From assembly GCA_003154025.1 (NCBI GenBank), contig PMCE01000465.1, positions 5,084 through 18,310 on the forward strand: 13,227 nt of DNA, given 5' to 3'. Below, in pieces: positions 6,172-13,178 of the stretch. Source of the DNA: Syntrophaceae bacterium (GTDB lineage Bacteria; Desulfobacterota; SM23-61). A model generated the notes under the pieces. It worked only from the letters and a program-made list of their open reading frames with translations, was not told the origin of the DNA and searched no databases. A program made the position numbers and the translations under genes. The first letter of the stretch is position 1; each line of letters begins with the position of its first letter.

Positions 6172-7926
6172 TTAGGGTTCATCAAAGGCTTTGGCAATGA
6201 GAATCGCCCGAGCTGCGACTTCTTCTGCGCGATTTTTTACCCCCGGAACCCCGGCGCTGATAAAAGCCGCCTCTTCGACAATTTTCCCTACATCGCTTGT
6301 TCTCACTTTTCCCAAGACCGCAGCAACGGCCGCGGGAATGGTGGCGTTAATGATAGTGTGGCCTGCCAAGGAGATCTCGAGCACAGGTAAACACGCTGGG
6401 AACAATAATGCTGCGAGCTTGGAATCCCCTTTGAGTGTAGCCTTAGGAACAGCTTCATGGCCTACCCCTTGAATAAGGGTGCTCTGGCCATCGATAGTTA
6501 CTTTAACATCCACCTCCATATCTAAAACCCAGAAGCGGCCCCATTTCTCTTTTTTGCGCCCTAAGGGTCCCACCTTAGTGATCTCCACTGTAACTTCTTT
6601 GCCCATTACTTTTGAGAGCAGCGTAGAGCTTCCTCTCTCAACGGCTTGTTTGCGTTCCAAATCAAAGCCTTTAACGACATCCGCAAGGCTGCGGCCAGCT
6701 GCCAGCTCCTCATATGCCCGCGCCGCCCGCCGGTACAATGCCCTGGTTCGCAAGGGATCCGTTGCCTTGATCAATAAAGTGTTTATCGGCCCGCGACGAA
6801 CCTGTTCTGCTTTCCGAGCGACGGTATTGAGCCCGACTACGGCCATCTCCTTATCTACCCTTTTGGTTTCCAATTCAACGATGCCATCGGCTACGCGCTG
6901 AGTATCGAATTTCCAGGCCAATAAGGCTTTCATTACAAGAACAGCCTCGGCCGCAATATGCCCCAAGGGTGGCGAAGTTGGCCTGAAGGCGCTTGCAGGC
7001 TCCCTGAAGACGCCTAAGCAGTCCCTAAAGGCCAACATGCCCGGAATGGTCACCCCACCGCTGTCTTTGAGGATCAATCCAAGATCCCCAATAAGTCGAG
7101 CTGTATCGCATTTTTCCCCAGTTACTTCCCAGTGGAATTCCTTGGGCAAGCCCGCAGTCTGGGACGCGGAAGCCCCTACGAGATAAGAAGTGTTAGTGGA
7201 AGTTCCGTCTGGTAGGGGAGTTGAAGCATCGGGATGCACGATTTCCAGGGTTGCTGCGGCCCCGAATAAAGCCGCGATTAAAGGATCCGGTCGCATGGCC
7301 GCGCCAGCCATAGCATCCATCATGGCCTGGGTGCCAAGTCGGCCGGCGTTCTTACAGATCTGTGGGAAAGCAATCTCTTCTCCCAACGAACTGTGGCCGA
7401 TAAAAAAAGCGCCTACTCCGAGTGGCAATTTGCGCCCGTCTACCTCAGTTAATTTGCCGCTGGTCATTGCCTGGTAAATTGCCTGGACTGCCGGAAACCC
7501 TGAGGCCTTATTTCCCCATTTGGGCGTTGGCATGGCTGCGATGCCACAACGATCTACTCCTGCCGCCATGCGGGCCATCGCTCCGATCTTCCGATTGCCT
7601 ACTGGAATTCCAATTTGGACCCCAGACCCGGCCAAATAGAGCAAAAGGGCGCTTAGCATGGCCGCGTTGGCAGAATCGGCGCCGGCCTGTTTGGCAGCAG
7701 CGATAGCCTTTGCAAGAACATCGTCCAGTTCTATCGTTTTTGAGTTTGCGAAACGGAGAGCAATATCGGCTCCCCGGCTGACTTCTTCGATAATTACGTT
7801 GGCGATTCCAAAAACGGCCAAATTCAGCATCCCGTGACCGCTCGTCAGCGCCTCCAGGCGGTCATTTGACATGAGGTTAACATCCGATGAAGCGGCCGCG
7901 ATAGCTGCCATTATTGCTTTATTCAT
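6172..7926 (-). CDS. unrecognised 584-residue protein, Ala/Gly-rich, probably cytoplasmic
   Basis: The ATG at 7926 is chosen because AAGGGAG precedes it by 6 nt and a good promoter lies about 50 nt upstream; the frame could open further up (to 8043) but that part overlaps the promoter. I do not recognise the family. There is no signal peptide and no sure membrane helix. The N-terminal half has long helical Ala-rich stretches and conserved-looking Gly/Pro motifs: GSGVQIGIPVGNRKIGAMARMAAG (split here by position about 117-140), PTPKWGNKASGFPAVQ, PLGVGAFFIGHSSLGEEIAFP and EIVHPDASTPLPDGTSTNTSY. The last third is more charged and beta-rich (VTVEITKVGPLGRKKEKWG). These features suggest a soluble enzyme with a Gly-rich active site, which is inference only. 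It is monocistronic, divergent from the Bug receptor and convergent with the LarC-like gene. Confidence 0.8.
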   Translation of the reverse strand: MNKAIMAAIAAASSDVNLMSNDRLEALTSGHGMLNLAVFGIANVIIEEVSRGADIALRFANSKTIELDDVLAKAIAAAKQAGADSANAAMLSALLLYLAGSGVQIGIPVGNRKIGAMARMAAGVDRCGIAAMPTPKWGNKASGFPAVQAIYQAMTSGKLTEVDGRKLPLGVGAFFIGHSSLGEEIAFPQICKNAGRLGTQAMMDAMAGAAMRPDPLIAALFGAAATLEIVHPDASTPLPDGTSTNTSYLVGASASQTAGLPKEFHWEVTGEKCDTARLIGDLGLILKDSGGVTIPGMLAFRDCLGVFREPASAFRPTSPPLGHIAAEAVLVMKALLAWKFDTQRVADGIVELETKRVDKEMAVVGLNTVARKAEQVRRGPINTLLIKATDPLRTRALYRRAARAYEELAAGRSLADVVKGFDLERKQAVERGSSTLLSKVMGKEVTVEITKVGPLGRKKEKWGRFWVLDMEVDVKVTIDGQSTLIQGVGHEAVPKATLKGDSKLAALLFPACLPVLEISLAGHTIINATIPAAVAAVLGKVRTSDVGKIVEEAAFISAGVPGVKNRAEEVAARAILIAKAFDEP

Positions 7927-7954
7927 TTTATGCTCCCTTCCGGTTTTTACCTCG

Positions 7955-7992
7955 ATATGCTGCGCGGCATATAGATGATTTCCATAATGGAA
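7955..7992. promoter_or_regulatory. two palindromes over the -10 box and transcription start, candidate operators
   Basis: TTCCAT-A-ATGGAA (7980-7992) is a perfect dyad directly covering the predicted -10 box. ATATGCTGC-GCGGCATAT (7955-7972), symmetric at 8 of 9 positions, lies just downstream of the predicted start. Their placement is that expected of repressor sites, but no regulator gene is in the window. Confidence 0.4.
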
Positions 7993-8012
7993 TGGCCTAA
8001 AACAGCTGTCAA
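7984..8012 (-). promoter_or_regulatory. sigma70-type promoter of the 584-residue protein gene
   Basis: Read leftward, a perfect TTGACA lies at 8012-8007 and CATTAT (4 of 6 to consensus) at 7989-7984, with a 17-bp spacer. The start of transcription would be near 7977, about 50 nt before the ATG at 7926. Confidence 0.6.
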
Positions 8013-8172
8013 TCGAAAAATTTTGATAAAAACTGTTCGTCATTTTTCCTTTGTGCCTGGGGGAAGGAGACCCATATCCATGGACTTCCTAATTGCTCTA
8101 TATCTCAAATTCTCTCCCTGGGCCTTGCGTTTTCGTCTTCCCTTCCCAAGGAATAGTAAAGCCTTTATTTAA

Positions 8173-8202
8173 TTGACAGCCCGTGGCCGTCTTTGTTATC
8201 AT
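8173..8202 (+). promoter_or_regulatory. sigma70-type promoter of the Bug-family receptor gene
   Basis: A perfect TTGACA at 8173-8178 and TATCAT (5 of 6) at 8197-8202 are separated by 18 bp. The leader to the ATG at 8249 would be about 40 nt. Confidence 0.7.
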
Positions 8203-8248
8203 CTCCTCAGAAATCGGGTATTAAATCTATGAAGAAAAGGTGTAAGAA

Positions 8249-9235
8249 ATGGAAGCAAGTCGCCTTCGATATTTCGTTGTTGCAGGACTCGTTGCTCTTT
8301 TCGTCGTAAGCGGGTCACTACCGGCTGTTTATGCTCAGGCCAAGTTTCCTACCCGCCCCATAAGCATTATTTGCCCCTATGGTGCCGGAGGGGCGTCCGA
8401 CACGTTGGGCAGAATGATTGGCATGCTGATGGAAAAGGATCTGGGACAGCCCATGAACGTGGTCAACCGAACGGGTGGGAGTGGGGCTGTCGGTTACACC
8501 GCAGGCGCGACAGCACGTCCCGACGGATATACTCTGTGCGTCGTTTCCACGGATGTGACTACGCTTCACTGGCTGGGTATGGCAAAGGTGGATAACAAGG
8601 CCATGAGCGGTATAGGTATGTACGGATTCATCCCCGCCGGAGTGATTGTAGCGGCCGATGCAAAATGGAAGAATCTTAAGGAACTTCAGGATTTCATCAA
8701 GGCGAATCCGGGAAAGTTGAAAGCTTCCGGAGCTGGGAAAGGAGGAATTTGGGACCTTTGCCGCGCGGCGTGGCTGAAAGCCGCGGGTATCCCCATTGAC
8801 GCTCTGCCCTGGGTTCCAAGCAGCGGAGCAGCTCCGGCTTTACAGGAACTGCTTGCCGGTGGAATTCAGGTGGCAACCTGCAGTCTTACCGAGGCGATAT
8901 CTCTGATCGAGGCAAAAAAAGTTAGGGGATTGGCATATATGGATGATCAGAGAGCCGAGTTATTTCCGGATGTCCCAACCCTAAAGGAGTTGGGTCTCGA
9001 CTGGACTGATGGATCCCTCCTCGGTATCGTCGCCCCGAAAGGAACTCCTGCGGAAATAATCGCTATCCTGGAGAAGTCTGTTCAAAAAGCCGTTGCCAGC
9101 GAACAGTTCAAGAAATTTATGAAGGAAAATGCCTTTGTGCTCCAATATAAGACCGCAGCCCAGTTCGATGCGTATCTTGCACAACAGAATGAAAGCAAAG
9201 GGAAACTGATGAAGGAGGCGGGAATCGTAAAATAG
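8249..9235 (+). CDS. Bug-family (TctC-like) tripartite tricarboxylate transporter substrate-binding protein
   Basis: The 328-residue protein is a periplasmic solute receptor of the Bug family, whose members bind carboxylates or related small molecules for TctAB-type secondary transport. The start at 8249 follows AAAGGTG with 6-nt spacing. Residues 1 to about 31 are a Sec signal peptide (hydrophobic 9-22, ending VYAQA). The mature part starts in the standard way, FPTRPISIICPYGAGGASD, whose Gly-rich loop contacts the ligand; VVNRTGGSGAVGY (about 71-83), DGYTL and the late FPDVPTLKEL and GIVAPKGTP are also typical. Length is normal. No tctA or tctB membrane gene is nearby, so it is an orphan receptor, as is common in this family. 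It has its own promoter and terminator, so it is not co-transcribed with neighbours; the ligand is unknown. Confidence 0.93.
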   Translation: MEASRLRYFVVAGLVALFVVSGSLPAVYAQAKFPTRPISIICPYGAGGASDTLGRMIGMLMEKDLGQPMNVVNRTGGSGAVGYTAGATARPDGYTLCVVSTDVTTLHWLGMAKVDNKAMSGIGMYGFIPAGVIVAADAKWKNLKELQDFIKANPGKLKASGAGKGGIWDLCRAAWLKAAGIPIDALPWVPSSGAAPALQELLAGGIQVATCSLTEAISLIEAKKVRGLAYMDDQRAELFPDVPTLKELGLDWTDGSLLGIVAPKGTPAEIIAILEKSVQKAVASEQFKKFMKENAFVLQYKTAAQFDAYLAQQNESKGKLMKEAGIVK

Positions 9236-9316
9236 GAGTCATGCGCTGGGACAGGGATTGGAAACGGCCTAAATCACTTCCGCCAAACAAAAAGTAACAT
9301 AATTTAGTATTCCAAG

Positions 9317-9351
9317 AAAAAAGGCAGGGATTAACAACCTCTGCTTTTTTT
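9317..9351 (+). terminator. intrinsic terminator of the Bug-family receptor gene
   Basis: AAAAAAGGCAG (9317-9327) pairs with CTGCTTTTTTT (9341-9351), one G-U pair, around a 13-nt loop, ending in a T-run. It lies about 80 nt after the stop codon. Confidence 0.8.
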
Positions 9352-9587
9352 CTTTTCTATATATTGTGGTTCCCGCACGCAGGAAAAAGCTGCATGTTAC
9401 TGCTATATCTCCATTTGTTTCCCGATCATTGAAAAAGTTTCGATATCGATATGATTTGTTGAATCGGGCCACGTCATTTCTTCCCGTAATGAACGATCCA
9501 TGAAGAAGCCCTTTTTGAAGTGTAGTAGGTGAAGCCGAGAATCGGCGCATGAGCTTATTCGACACTATCTGTGAGATCAAGCAAAGG

Positions 9588-9698
9588 TCAGGGCAGTTCA
9601 TCTATGCCTCACCCTCCAAGAATTTGATCATCGTACGGCATGGAGAGCGGAACGGCTTCCCGGTGGAGAACTGGATTGGGTGGTTCTATAAATCCGCA
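9588..9698 (+). pseudogene. C-terminal remnant of a beta-lactamase-fold serine hydrolase
   Basis: Within a short open frame (9549-9764) the stretch GQFIYASPSKNLIIVRHGER (9591-9650), continuing to NWIGWFYKSA, resembles the last strands of class C beta-lactamase/6-aminohexanoate-dimer-hydrolase-type proteins ('GQ.IYVSP..NLVIVR.G..'). Family members are several hundred residues long and the catalytic SxxK and Tyr motifs are missing. Upstream, the same frame holds stops at 9501 and 9516, and downstream it runs into unrelated residues. It is therefore best read as a decayed gene end. The rest of 9352-9789 has no other gene I can support. Confidence 0.45.
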
Positions 9699-9734
9699 AC
9701 CCTCTGGGATTCGTTTCGAGGTCATTCTGCAGGA

Positions 9735-9751
9735 CCTGATCCCCGATCAGG
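9735..9751 (-). repeat. hairpin downstream of the DinB-like gene
   Basis: CCTGATC (9735-9741) and GATCAGG (9745-9751) form a 7-bp perfect stem with a 3-nt loop, about 40 nt past the leftward stop at 9790. No T-run follows, so its role as terminator of the operon is uncertain. Confidence 0.35.
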
Positions 9752-9789
9752 CCGAAATGGCTGAAAACGAGGGGATGGAGGACCTTCTT

Positions 9790-10236
9790 TCAGGTTTCTC
9801 TTCCCGTCAATATCCTTTTCACCTGCTCTTCATGTACTTCCATGTGAGCAAAATAATCTTCCATCAGCCGCCTGATACTCGCGGCCTCTCGATCGCCAAC
9901 CCGGATCGCTGATTCCCGATCCTCTTCAGGGATATGGTCGTAGATGTGCGCCAACAACTTGTTCTGGCAGTACCAAAGGGGCAGCAAATCCAGGTATTCG
10001 AAATCCCGATAATTCGCCCTCCTCACGAATTCTTCCTGGTCATACCCGGGAAATTTCAGTTCTCCCCCTTTGACATACCTCAACAACCGCTGATGGTTAT
10101 TGCTCGCCGAGTCGAAAAGATGGCCCAAGATTTCCTTGATCGACCAGCCCTCTTCCTTCTCCCGCAGGTTCGGATCCCGGCAGGTTCTGAAGAGTTGATA
10201 AGCTTTCTCCATCCGGTTTAGCCAACGGGCTTTCAT
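9790..10236 (-). CDS. DinB/YfiT-like protein
   Basis: The 148-residue protein has the outline of the DinB/YfiT superfamily, four-helix-bundle proteins that bind a divalent metal through three histidines and are often thiol-dependent transferases or of unknown role. GWSIKEILGHLFDSASNNHQR (from residue 30; His39 and His48) matches the conserved second helix, and DYFAHMEVHEEQV near the end (His131, His135) supplies the H-x3-H pair. ATG 10236 follows AAAGGAAAG and is preferred over a TTG at 10293 with no good ribosome site. The length is normal. It is the last gene of the leftward operon, 88 nt after the CMD-like gene, without an evident terminator between. Function in the pathway is unknown; a thiol-dependent isomerase or transferase step would be one possibility. 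Confidence 0.8.
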   Translation of the reverse strand: MKARWLNRMEKAYQLFRTCRDPNLREKEEGWSIKEILGHLFDSASNNHQRLLRYVKGGELKFPGYDQEEFVRRANYRDFEYLDLLPLWYCQNKLLAHIYDHIPEEDRESAIRVGDREAASIRRLMEDYFAHMEVHEEQVKRILTGRET

Positions 10237-10324
10237 TTCTTTCCTTTCCCTCGAGGTTTTGAGAAGAGCAAGTTTTAAGCGACCCCCTTTCAAACGCCCG
10301 ATGGTGTTCCCCCGCCTGCTCCCA

Positions 10325-10939
10325 TCACCACGGGGGTTTCTCCCCGGCAGGCAGGGGGATCTCGGCCACGTTCAGCACCATCGACACCAGCGTATAGTAT
10401 CCGCTGACCGCGGTCAGGTCCATGACCCCCGGCTCCCCGAACATGGTCACCGCCCGTTGAAACAGGGCGTCGTCGACGAAATGCTGCCGGTGCAGGGTCG
10501 TGCAGAAGTCGTAGACCACCTCTTCGTCGGGCTTCATGTTGGCCGGCCGTTTGTTCTGCGCCAGGTCCGCGGCGATCGGTTCGGCGAGCCCTCCTTTGAG
10601 GGCCAGAGGCTTGTGGGCGAACCATTCGTACTTGGCATCCCAGAAACGCGCGTTGATCAGGATGGCGAATTCATTGAGGCGGGCCGGCAGCACGGTGTTG
10701 TACCTCAGGTACTCGCCCAGTTTCTGGACCCGATCGGTCAGCTCCGGACTGCGCAGCAGCGGCCCGAAGGGACCGCGGACTCCGGCCCGGGGCCCTCCGG
10801 CGATGGAGTCATACACGCGCTTCTGCGCGTCGGTCATCTGCTCCCGCTTCAGGTCCGGAAAGCGGGGGCCCTTGCCCTGCGAACGAGCAAAGGTGGCCAT
10901 CCCAAAAATGAAAATACCCGTCAGAAGAATGATCATCAT
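10325..10939 (-). CDS. exported carboxymuconolactone decarboxylase (CMD)-family protein
   Basis: The 204-residue protein belongs to the AhpD/CMD fold family. Its core GPRAGVRGPFGPLLRSPEL (48-66), KLGEYLRYNTVLPARLNEFAIL and ARFWDAKYEWFAH (97-109) are typical of a subgroup of single-domain CMD-like proteins. It lacks the CxxC pair of AhpD-type peroxidase partners, so a redox role is unlikely. Unusually for the family, residues 1-20 (IILLTGIFIFGMATFARSQ) look like a signal peptide or membrane anchor. ATG 10939 is used (another ATG follows directly at 10936); GGTGG lies about 9 nt upstream. It lies 121 nt after the FAA hydrolase, in the same direction, and by family could act on a lactone or keto acid produced there. 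The exact reaction is not known. Confidence 0.85.
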   Translation of the reverse strand: MMIILLTGIFIFGMATFARSQGKGPRFPDLKREQMTDAQKRVYDSIAGGPRAGVRGPFGPLLRSPELTDRVQKLGEYLRYNTVLPARLNEFAILINARFWDAKYEWFAHKPLALKGGLAEPIAADLAQNKRPANMKPDEEVVYDFCTTLHRQHFVDDALFQRAVTMFGEPGVMDLTAVSGYYTLVSMVLNVAEIPLPAGEKPPW

Positions 10940-11010
10940 GTTTTTCGTCCACCTTCCCTCCCATATCCGAGGTTTGATCCCCGGCCCTGAATCACGCCTG
11001 AATTTTCTAT

Positions 11011-11034
11011 CGCCTTGCGCCCTCGCGCCTTGCG
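11011..11034. repeat. short direct repeat between the FAA hydrolase and CMD-like genes
   Basis: CGCCTTGCG occurs at 11011-11019 and again at 11026-11034, a 15-bp period, followed by a T8 run at 11043-11050. No pairing strong enough for a terminator was seen, so the two flanking genes can still be one transcript. Confidence 0.4.
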
Positions 11035-11060
11035 ACTTTCGATTTTTTTTGCCGCCAGAA

Positions 11061-11996
11061 TCAGCGCGGCGTGGGCCCGTACTTCCCCGTCAGTTGGGGC
11101 GCTCGCCCGTCGAATCCCTTCCGCTGCCGCTCCCCCCGGGTCTCCCTCTCCCAGGTGCGCTTTAGATCGTCCCGCACCTTCACGCGAAGCCTCCCCAGTC
11201 TCTCCGTCTCCATCTCCACCAGATCCCCGTCCTGGATGGCGCTCAGTCCCCGGTGGTCGGTACCCGTCGCAAGGATGTCGCCCGGCTCCAGGGTATGGAT
11301 GGAGGTGACCCACTCGATGCACCGGGGAATTTTGTGAGACATGGCGCCGGTGTTGAAGTCCTGTTTGAGCTCCCCGTTTACCCGGAGGCGCACCTGGAGG
11401 GCGTGCGGATCGGGAATCTCATCGGCGGTTACCAGGAAGGGCCCCAAGGGGGAAAAGGTATCCCGCGACTTCATCTGGTAGAAAGTGTTGGTGCTAGGAG
11501 GCAGGCCGCGAGCCGAACCGTCGATGAAGTTCAGGTACCCGAAGACGTATTTCATCGCCTCCGCGGCGCTGACGCCGGAGGCCCGCCGGCCGATGACCAG
11601 GCCGACTTCCGCCTCGCCCTCGAAGACCGTGGCGGGAACATCGGGAAGCACCATGGTGTCGCCATCGCCGATGACCGAGCTGGGTGACTTGTGAAAAGCA
11701 TTCAGCGGCGCGGGCTTGGCCCTGTCCCCCTCCTCGAGGTAGTTTACCGCCATGCCAACGATGGTGTAGGGCTTCGGCAGAGGGGGCCTGACTCTGACCT
11801 GGCGGACCGGCACTCCCCGGCCGCGGTCGGCGGCCTCTTCCAGCCGCCCCTTGTATTCCGCGAACCGTTCGATCAACCCGGTAATCAGGTTGTGCGGCCC
11901 GGTGTGCGGAATCTCCCGCACCGCCGGCGATACGTCAACCACCGCGTCTCCCTTGAGAACGCCCAGTTTAAAGTCGTCGAAAAAAAGGAGTTTCAT
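11061..11996 (-). CDS. fumarylacetoacetate (FAA) hydrolase family protein
   Basis: The 311-residue protein is of the FAA hydrolase/2-oxo-hepta-3-ene-dioate hydratase family, metal-dependent enzymes that cleave or decarboxylate beta-keto and acylpyruvate acids in aromatic and sugar-acid catabolism. The metal-binding signature is visible: FEGEAEVGLVIG gives Glu126 and Glu128, and FIDGSARG gives Asp159. The substrate loop KSRDTFSPLGPFLVT (176-190) and the TLEPGDILATGT (235-246) motif are also conserved. Residues 274-311 form a basic tail that extends past the usual C-terminus (LKRTWERETRGE and onward). ATG 11996 has GGAGGGAAC upstream with the right spacing. It begins 14 nt after the enolase-superfamily gene, so the two are surely co-transcribed. 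Its exact substrate is unknown. The gene is strongly GC-rich. Confidence 0.93.
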   Translation of the reverse strand: MKLLFFDDFKLGVLKGDAVVDVSPAVREIPHTGPHNLITGLIERFAEYKGRLEEAADRGRGVPVRQVRVRPPLPKPYTIVGMAVNYLEEGDRAKPAPLNAFHKSPSSVIGDGDTMVLPDVPATVFEGEAEVGLVIGRRASGVSAAEAMKYVFGYLNFIDGSARGLPPSTNTFYQMKSRDTFSPLGPFLVTADEIPDPHALQVRLRVNGELKQDFNTGAMSHKIPRCIEWVTSIHTLEPGDILATGTDHRGLSAIQDGDLVEMETERLGRLRVKVRDDLKRTWERETRGERQRKGFDGRAPQLTGKYGPTPR

Positions 11997-12010
11997 CGTT
12001 CCCTCCGAAT

Positions 12011-13117
12011 CTATAAGCTCAAACGGTATTTGGAAAACCTTTCTTCGTCTATTTCCACTCCCAAACCGGGACCCGGCGGCAAATGGAAAAAGCCATTCTC
12101 AACCTTTAAGGACTGTTTTAGAAAGGTGTCCTCGAAGTTGATGAATTCAGTCAATTCCCCGAGGAGAATGTTCTTGAACCCGGCGGCCATCTGGGCATTG
12201 GCCACGGTGCCGATGGCGGTCTCCCTTGAGGTTCCTACAAGGCAGGGGATGTTGGCCGCCTCCGCCAGGTGAACGATCTTCCGCGACTCGTAAAACCCCG
12301 TCCGGACGGTCTTGATGCTGATCATGCCGGCGATTTTCAATTTGATATGCTGAAGGGCTTCTTGGGGAGTACATATGCTTTCATCCAGCAAAAGAGGGAC
12401 CCCGATGCTTTGGGCGACTTTCGCCTTACCTTCTAAATCCCACTTCTTCACGGGCTCTTCGACCCAGGCCAACCCGTGAGGCTCCATGGCTTCAATGGTC
12501 CGGATAGCTACATCCGGGCTCCAGGCCTGATTGGCATCCACATACAGGGTCGCGTCGTCGCCCACCGCTTCCCTTATGGCGATGAAGGCCTTGATATCTT
12601 TTTCGGGGTCCGTTCCGACTTTTATCTTGAAGGCCTTGATGCCCTGCCGGTTCATCCAACCGGCTGCCGCCCCGGCCATCTTTTCGGGCGCATCCATGGA
12701 GATGAGAGAAGCTGCCCGAACCTTTTCCCCGCCCCACCCCCCAAGCAGCTTATGCACGGGGAGGCCAATCTTTTTCCCCAGAACGTCATGAATGGCCATA
12801 TCGATGGCGCCCTTGGCCGTATTGTTGGCCACCACCTTATCCATCCGGCTCCAGACTTTCTCCAGGTCGAAGGGGTCCAGGCCAATGAGCAAAGGCCCCA
12901 GCCAGGATTCTATGATGGCCACGATCGACTTCTGGGTCTCCCCGTAAATGGTCGGCCTCTGGGGCGCTTCTCCGCAGCCCACGATTCCCTCATCGGTCAT
13001 CACCTTGATCAGAACATGTTCCGCCGCGGCCATGCTCCATATAGAAGATTTAACCGGCCCCACATCCGCTCGGAGGGGCAAACGAAACGGAATGGCCTCC
13101 ACTTTCATTATTTTCAT
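12011..13117 (-). CDS. enolase-superfamily enzyme, muconate lactonizing enzyme (MLE) subgroup
   Basis: The 368-residue protein has both domains of the mandelate racemase/muconate lactonizing family, which abstract a proton alpha to a carboxylate. Catalytic residues are in place: Lys164 and Lys166 (FKIKVG), metal ligands Asp194 (YVDAN), Glu220 (WVEEP) and Asp245 (LLLDES), and Lys269 (ISIKT). The two-lysine arrangement with Lys269 is that of the MLE subgroup (muconate cycloisomerases, dipeptide epimerases, o-succinylbenzoate synthase, N-acyl amino acid racemases). Specificity cannot be read safely; the neighbours favour acid or aromatic catabolism. ATG 13117 follows AAGGAG by 10 nt and lies just after the predicted transcription start; an upstream TTG/ATG extension to 13168 would lie before the -10 box. 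It is the first gene of the operon, 14 nt before the FAA hydrolase. Confidence 0.9.
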   Translation of the reverse strand: MKIMKVEAIPFRLPLRADVGPVKSSIWSMAAAEHVLIKVMTDEGIVGCGEAPQRPTIYGETQKSIVAIIESWLGPLLIGLDPFDLEKVWSRMDKVVANNTAKGAIDMAIHDVLGKKIGLPVHKLLGGWGGEKVRAASLISMDAPEKMAGAAAGWMNRQGIKAFKIKVGTDPEKDIKAFIAIREAVGDDATLYVDANQAWSPDVAIRTIEAMEPHGLAWVEEPVKKWDLEGKAKVAQSIGVPLLLDESICTPQEALQHIKLKIAGMISIKTVRTGFYESRKIVHLAEAANIPCLVGTSRETAIGTVANAQMAAGFKNILLGELTEFINFEDTFLKQSLKVENGFFHLPPGPGLGVEIDEERFSKYRLSL

Positions 13118-13136
13118 GACTGTGCCGCTCCTTTTT

Positions 13137-13178
13137 TTGACAAGACCCAACCTTATCCAGTCACCCAATCTTTGTCAA
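13137..13178. repeat. inverted repeat spanning the operon promoter, candidate operator
   Basis: TTGACAAGA (13137-13145) is repeated inverted as TCTTTGTCAA (13169-13178), with one inserted base. The 7-bp cores TTGACAA/TTGTCAA are exact. One arm covers the -35 box and the other the predicted start, so a dimeric regulator could bind both. Confidence 0.4.
13150..13178 (-). promoter_or_regulatory. promoter of the cycloisomerase-like operon
   Basis: Read leftward, TTGACA is at 13178-13173 (perfect -35) and TAAGGT at 13155-13150 (3 of 6 to the -10 consensus), with a 17-bp spacer. Transcription would begin near 13143, about 26 nt before the ATG at 13117. The weak -10 box suggests that an activator is needed. 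Confidence 0.5.

Noticed and set aside
7927..8043. 39-residue extension of the 584-residue protein
   Set aside because: It overlaps the predicted promoter, and ATG 7926 has the better ribosome site.
9269..9601. Minus-strand open frame of 110 codons
   Set aside because: It runs through the terminator at 9317-9351 and over the serine hydrolase remnant; it has no recognisable motif.
10259..11694. Long plus-strand frames of 243, 209 and 144 codons opposite the CMD and FAA hydrolase genes
   Set aside because: These are by-products of high GC opposite genes with clear family motifs on the minus strand.
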